Origin: CAZUZD01 sp964624465
Lineage (GTDB): Bacteria > Planctomycetota > Planctomycetia > Isosphaerales > Isosphaeraceae
DNA: 8,821 bases
Assembly (NCBI GenBank): GCA_964624465.1
Contig: CAZUZD010000269.1
Location: 1-8,821 of the forward strand
Direction: 5' to 3'
The position numbers and the translations under genes are program-made. This document shows, piece by piece, positions 7,293-8,821 of this stretch (the first letter of the stretch is position 1; each line of letters starts with the position of its first letter). The notes under the pieces are model-generated. The model was not told the origin of the DNA. It ran no database searches and saw nothing but the letters and a program-made list of their open reading frames with translations.

Positions 7293-8074
7293 GGCTGGGC
7301 GGGCCTCGGCAGTGGTTCGGGCACGGGCAAGGCGGTGTCGTAGTTGACCCGCAGCAGGTAAAGGCCCTGGGGCGGTGCGGTCGGCCCCGCCTCGGTGCGG
7401 CGGCCCGCGGCGAGCACGTCGCCGAGCCAGTCCTCGGGACGCCGACCGCCGCCGATCAGGACGAGCGAGCCGGCGATCGTCCGGACCATATTGTACAGGA
7501 AGCCGTCGGCCTCGACCTCGATCGCCACCAGGTCGCCGCACCGCTCGACCGACGCGGCGAACATGGTGCGGACGCTGCTCGCGCGATTCGGCCAGTTGGT
7601 CTCGAAGCTCCGGAAGTCGTGCCGCCCCAGCAGGAGCTGGGCGCCCCGGTGCATCCGGTCGGCGTCGAGCCGGTAGGTGGTCTGGTGGGCGTAGTGGCGT
7701 CGGAACGGATTGGCGATCGGGGCATCCTCGACCTCGTAGCGATATCGCTTCGAGCGGGCATCGAGCGAGGCGTGGAACGTCGGGGGCATCTCGACGGCGT
7801 CAAGCACGCGGATGTCTTCGGGCAAGGTGGCGTTGAGGGCCCGGAAGTAGGTGGCGGCGGAGTGGACGGCGCCGGTCAGGAAGTTCACGACCTGGCCGCG
7901 CGCGTGGACCCCGGCATCAGTTCGGCCGCAGGCGTTGCAGTCGGGCATCACGCCGGCGCAGAGCGGCGTGAGCAGGGTCTGTAGGGTCCCCTGGACCGTG
8001 CGGTAGCCCGGCTGGGCCTGCCAGCCGTGGAACTCGGTGCCGTCGTAAGCGATCGTCAGCTTGACGTTGCGCAT
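7289..8074 (-). CDS. truA: tRNA pseudouridine(38-40) synthase TruA
   Basis: TruA isomerises uridines 38, 39 and 40 in the anticodon arm of many tRNAs. The 261-residue protein is of normal family length. It starts MRNVKLTIAYDGTEFHGWQ, the usual first strand. It has the catalytic loop CGRTDAGVHA (49-58) with the nucleophilic Asp at 53, the middle signature SKRYRYEV (108-115), FLYNMVRTIAG (192-202) and TAPPQGLYL (232-240). The ATG at 8074 is chosen because it fits the family N-terminus, although no ribosome binding site precedes it. An in-frame ATG at 8191 overlaps the asd stop by one base (TGATG). It would add 39 Arg/Pro-rich residues encoded with codons otherwise rare here (cga, agg, aga, gga, caa), so I take it as non-coding. 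The gene lies between asd and the GT4 gene, probably in one transcript. Confidence 0.95.
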   Translation of the reverse strand: MRNVKLTIAYDGTEFHGWQAQPGYRTVQGTLQTLLTPLCAGVMPDCNACGRTDAGVHARGQVVNFLTGAVHSAATYFRALNATLPEDIRVLDAVEMPPTFHASLDARSKRYRYEVEDAPIANPFRRHYAHQTTYRLDADRMHRGAQLLLGRHDFRSFETNWPNRASSVRTMFAASVERCGDLVAIEVEADGFLYNMVRTIAGSLVLIGGGRRPEDWLGDVLAAGRRTEAGPTAPPQGLYLLRVNYDTALPVPEPLPRPAQP

Positions 8075-8190
8075 CGGCCCGACCGGGGCGGATCTCGCCC
8101 GCGATTGGGCCGCCCGGCTCGGGCGCGATCCGCGGGGGATCGGGCCCGGGGGCCGGTGGACGTTGGATCGCGCGCCCGCTCGCCTGCTCA
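8075..8190 (-). other. 116-nt gap between asd and truA
   Basis: This stretch is very GC-rich and contains GGGCCC and other short inverted repeats near 8143-8156. It is open in the truA frame from an ATG at 8191, but its codon use is unlike the genes. No promoter of ordinary type is visible. It may be a transcribed spacer or, less likely, an N-terminal extension of TruA. Confidence 0.4.
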
Positions 8191-8820
8191 TCAGCGAGCC
8201 AGCAGCTCGGCGATCTGCACCGCGTTGGTGGCCGCGCCCTTGCGGAGGTTGTCGCTGACGCACCAGAACAGCAGGGCGTTCTCGCGCTCCAGGTCGCGGC
8301 GAATCCGGCCGACGAAGACCTCGTCGCGGCCGTCGGCGGCCGTGGGCAGCGGGTACTGGCGGTTGGCCGGGTCGTCCACCACGACGATGCCCGGGGCCTG
8401 CGCCCAGGCGGCGCGGGCCGCCTCGACGGTGATCGGCCGCTCGGTCTCGATCAGGATCGACTCGCTGTGGCTGTTGAGCACGGGCACCCGCACGCAGGTC
8501 GGGCAGACGTCGATCGACGGGTCGCCCATGATCTTGCGGGTCTCGTGCACCATCTTCATCTCCTCCTTGGTGTAGCCGGAGTCGAGGAAGTCGTCGATCT
8601 GGGGCACGAGGTTGAAGGCGATCGGGTGGGCGAACTTCGCCGGCGGCGGCGGCGTCTGGCCCGCCGCGATGGCGCGGTACTGGGCCTCCAGCTCGCTCAT
8701 GCCCGTCTGGCCCGCACCCGAGACCGCCTGGTAGGTGCTGACAATCACCCGGCGGATCCGGAAGGCGTCGTGCAGCGGCTTGAGCGCCACGACCATCTGG
8801 ATCGTCGAGCAGTTCGGATT
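8191..8820 (-). CDS. asd: Aspartate-semialdehyde dehydrogenase (N-terminus outside window)
   Basis: The enzyme reduces aspartyl phosphate to aspartate semialdehyde with NADPH, the branch point toward lysine and diaminopimelate, threonine and methionine. The visible part is 209 residues; about 130 N-terminal residues carrying most of the NADP-binding fold lie beyond the right edge. The first visible residues are NPNCSTIQ, with the catalytic Cys codon at 8811-8809. Next come the conserved STYQAVSGAGQTGMSEL, then HPIAFNLVPQID, and RVPVLNSHSES with the expected active-site His. The C-terminal helix contains DNLRKGAATNAVQIAELL, a standard ending. The Met at 8796 is internal and not the start, because the catalytic Cys lies upstream of it in frame. 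The sequence looks intact and functional. It is the most upstream visible gene of a probable asd-truA-GT4 transcript. Confidence 0.97.
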   Translation of the reverse strand, partial: NPNCSTIQMVVALKPLHDAFRIRRVIVSTYQAVSGAGQTGMSELEAQYRAIAAGQTPPPPAKFAHPIAFNLVPQIDDFLDSGYTKEEMKMVHETRKIMGDPSIDVCPTCVRVPVLNSHSESILIETERPITVEAARAAWAQAPGIVVVDDPANRQYPLPTAADGRDEVFVGRIRRDLERENALLFWCVSDNLRKGAATNAVQIAELLAR

Positions 8821-8821
8821 G

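Noticed and set aside
7293..7541. Upstream extension of the GT4 frame
   Set aside because: It lies within truA in a different phase and has no GT4 features; the protein family begins at MRVVHVI.

Overview
The window is very GC-rich DNA with G or C at most third codon positions and no mobile elements, tRNA/rRNA genes or CRISPR repeats that I can see. The MoxR-type ATPase plus VWA pair also occurs in actinobacteria, but the overall protein style, the GC content and the gene neighbours suggest a planctomycete, perhaps of the Isosphaeraceae. This placement is an inference from protein character, not a database result.

Left part (1-2845, + strand): the 3' part of a MoxR/BchI-like AAA+ ATPase gene is followed after 22 nt by a small gene for a protein with two predicted membrane segments. 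After a further 142 nt comes a VWA-domain protein with an intact MIDAS metal site. AAA+ and VWA partners usually work together as a chaperone-like or metal-insertion-like remodelling machine, and the small membrane protein could be its anchor or client.

Middle part (2877-6109): a minus-strand gene encodes a protein that looks like a radical-SAM TIM barrel, but the Cys cluster expected for the iron-sulfur site is missing. It is divergent from a plus-strand gene for a multi-pass GT39/ArnT-type membrane glycosyltransferase. The 194-nt gap between them carries an AT-rich island with overlapping -10 hexamers on both strands.

Right part (6132-8821, - strand): a probable co-transcribed group reads asd (C-terminal two thirds, cut by the window edge, catalytic Cys included), truA (tRNA pseudouridine synthase), then a GT4 glycosyltransferase whose ATG overlaps the truA stop by 4 nt. 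Both convergent gene junctions (2846-2876 and 6110-6131) are short, contain GC-rich inverted repeats and start with the same 10 bases after the stop codon.

Most of the window is ordinary chromosomal gene content. The parts most worth following up are the cysteine-less radical-SAM-like protein and the AAA+/membrane protein/VWA group.
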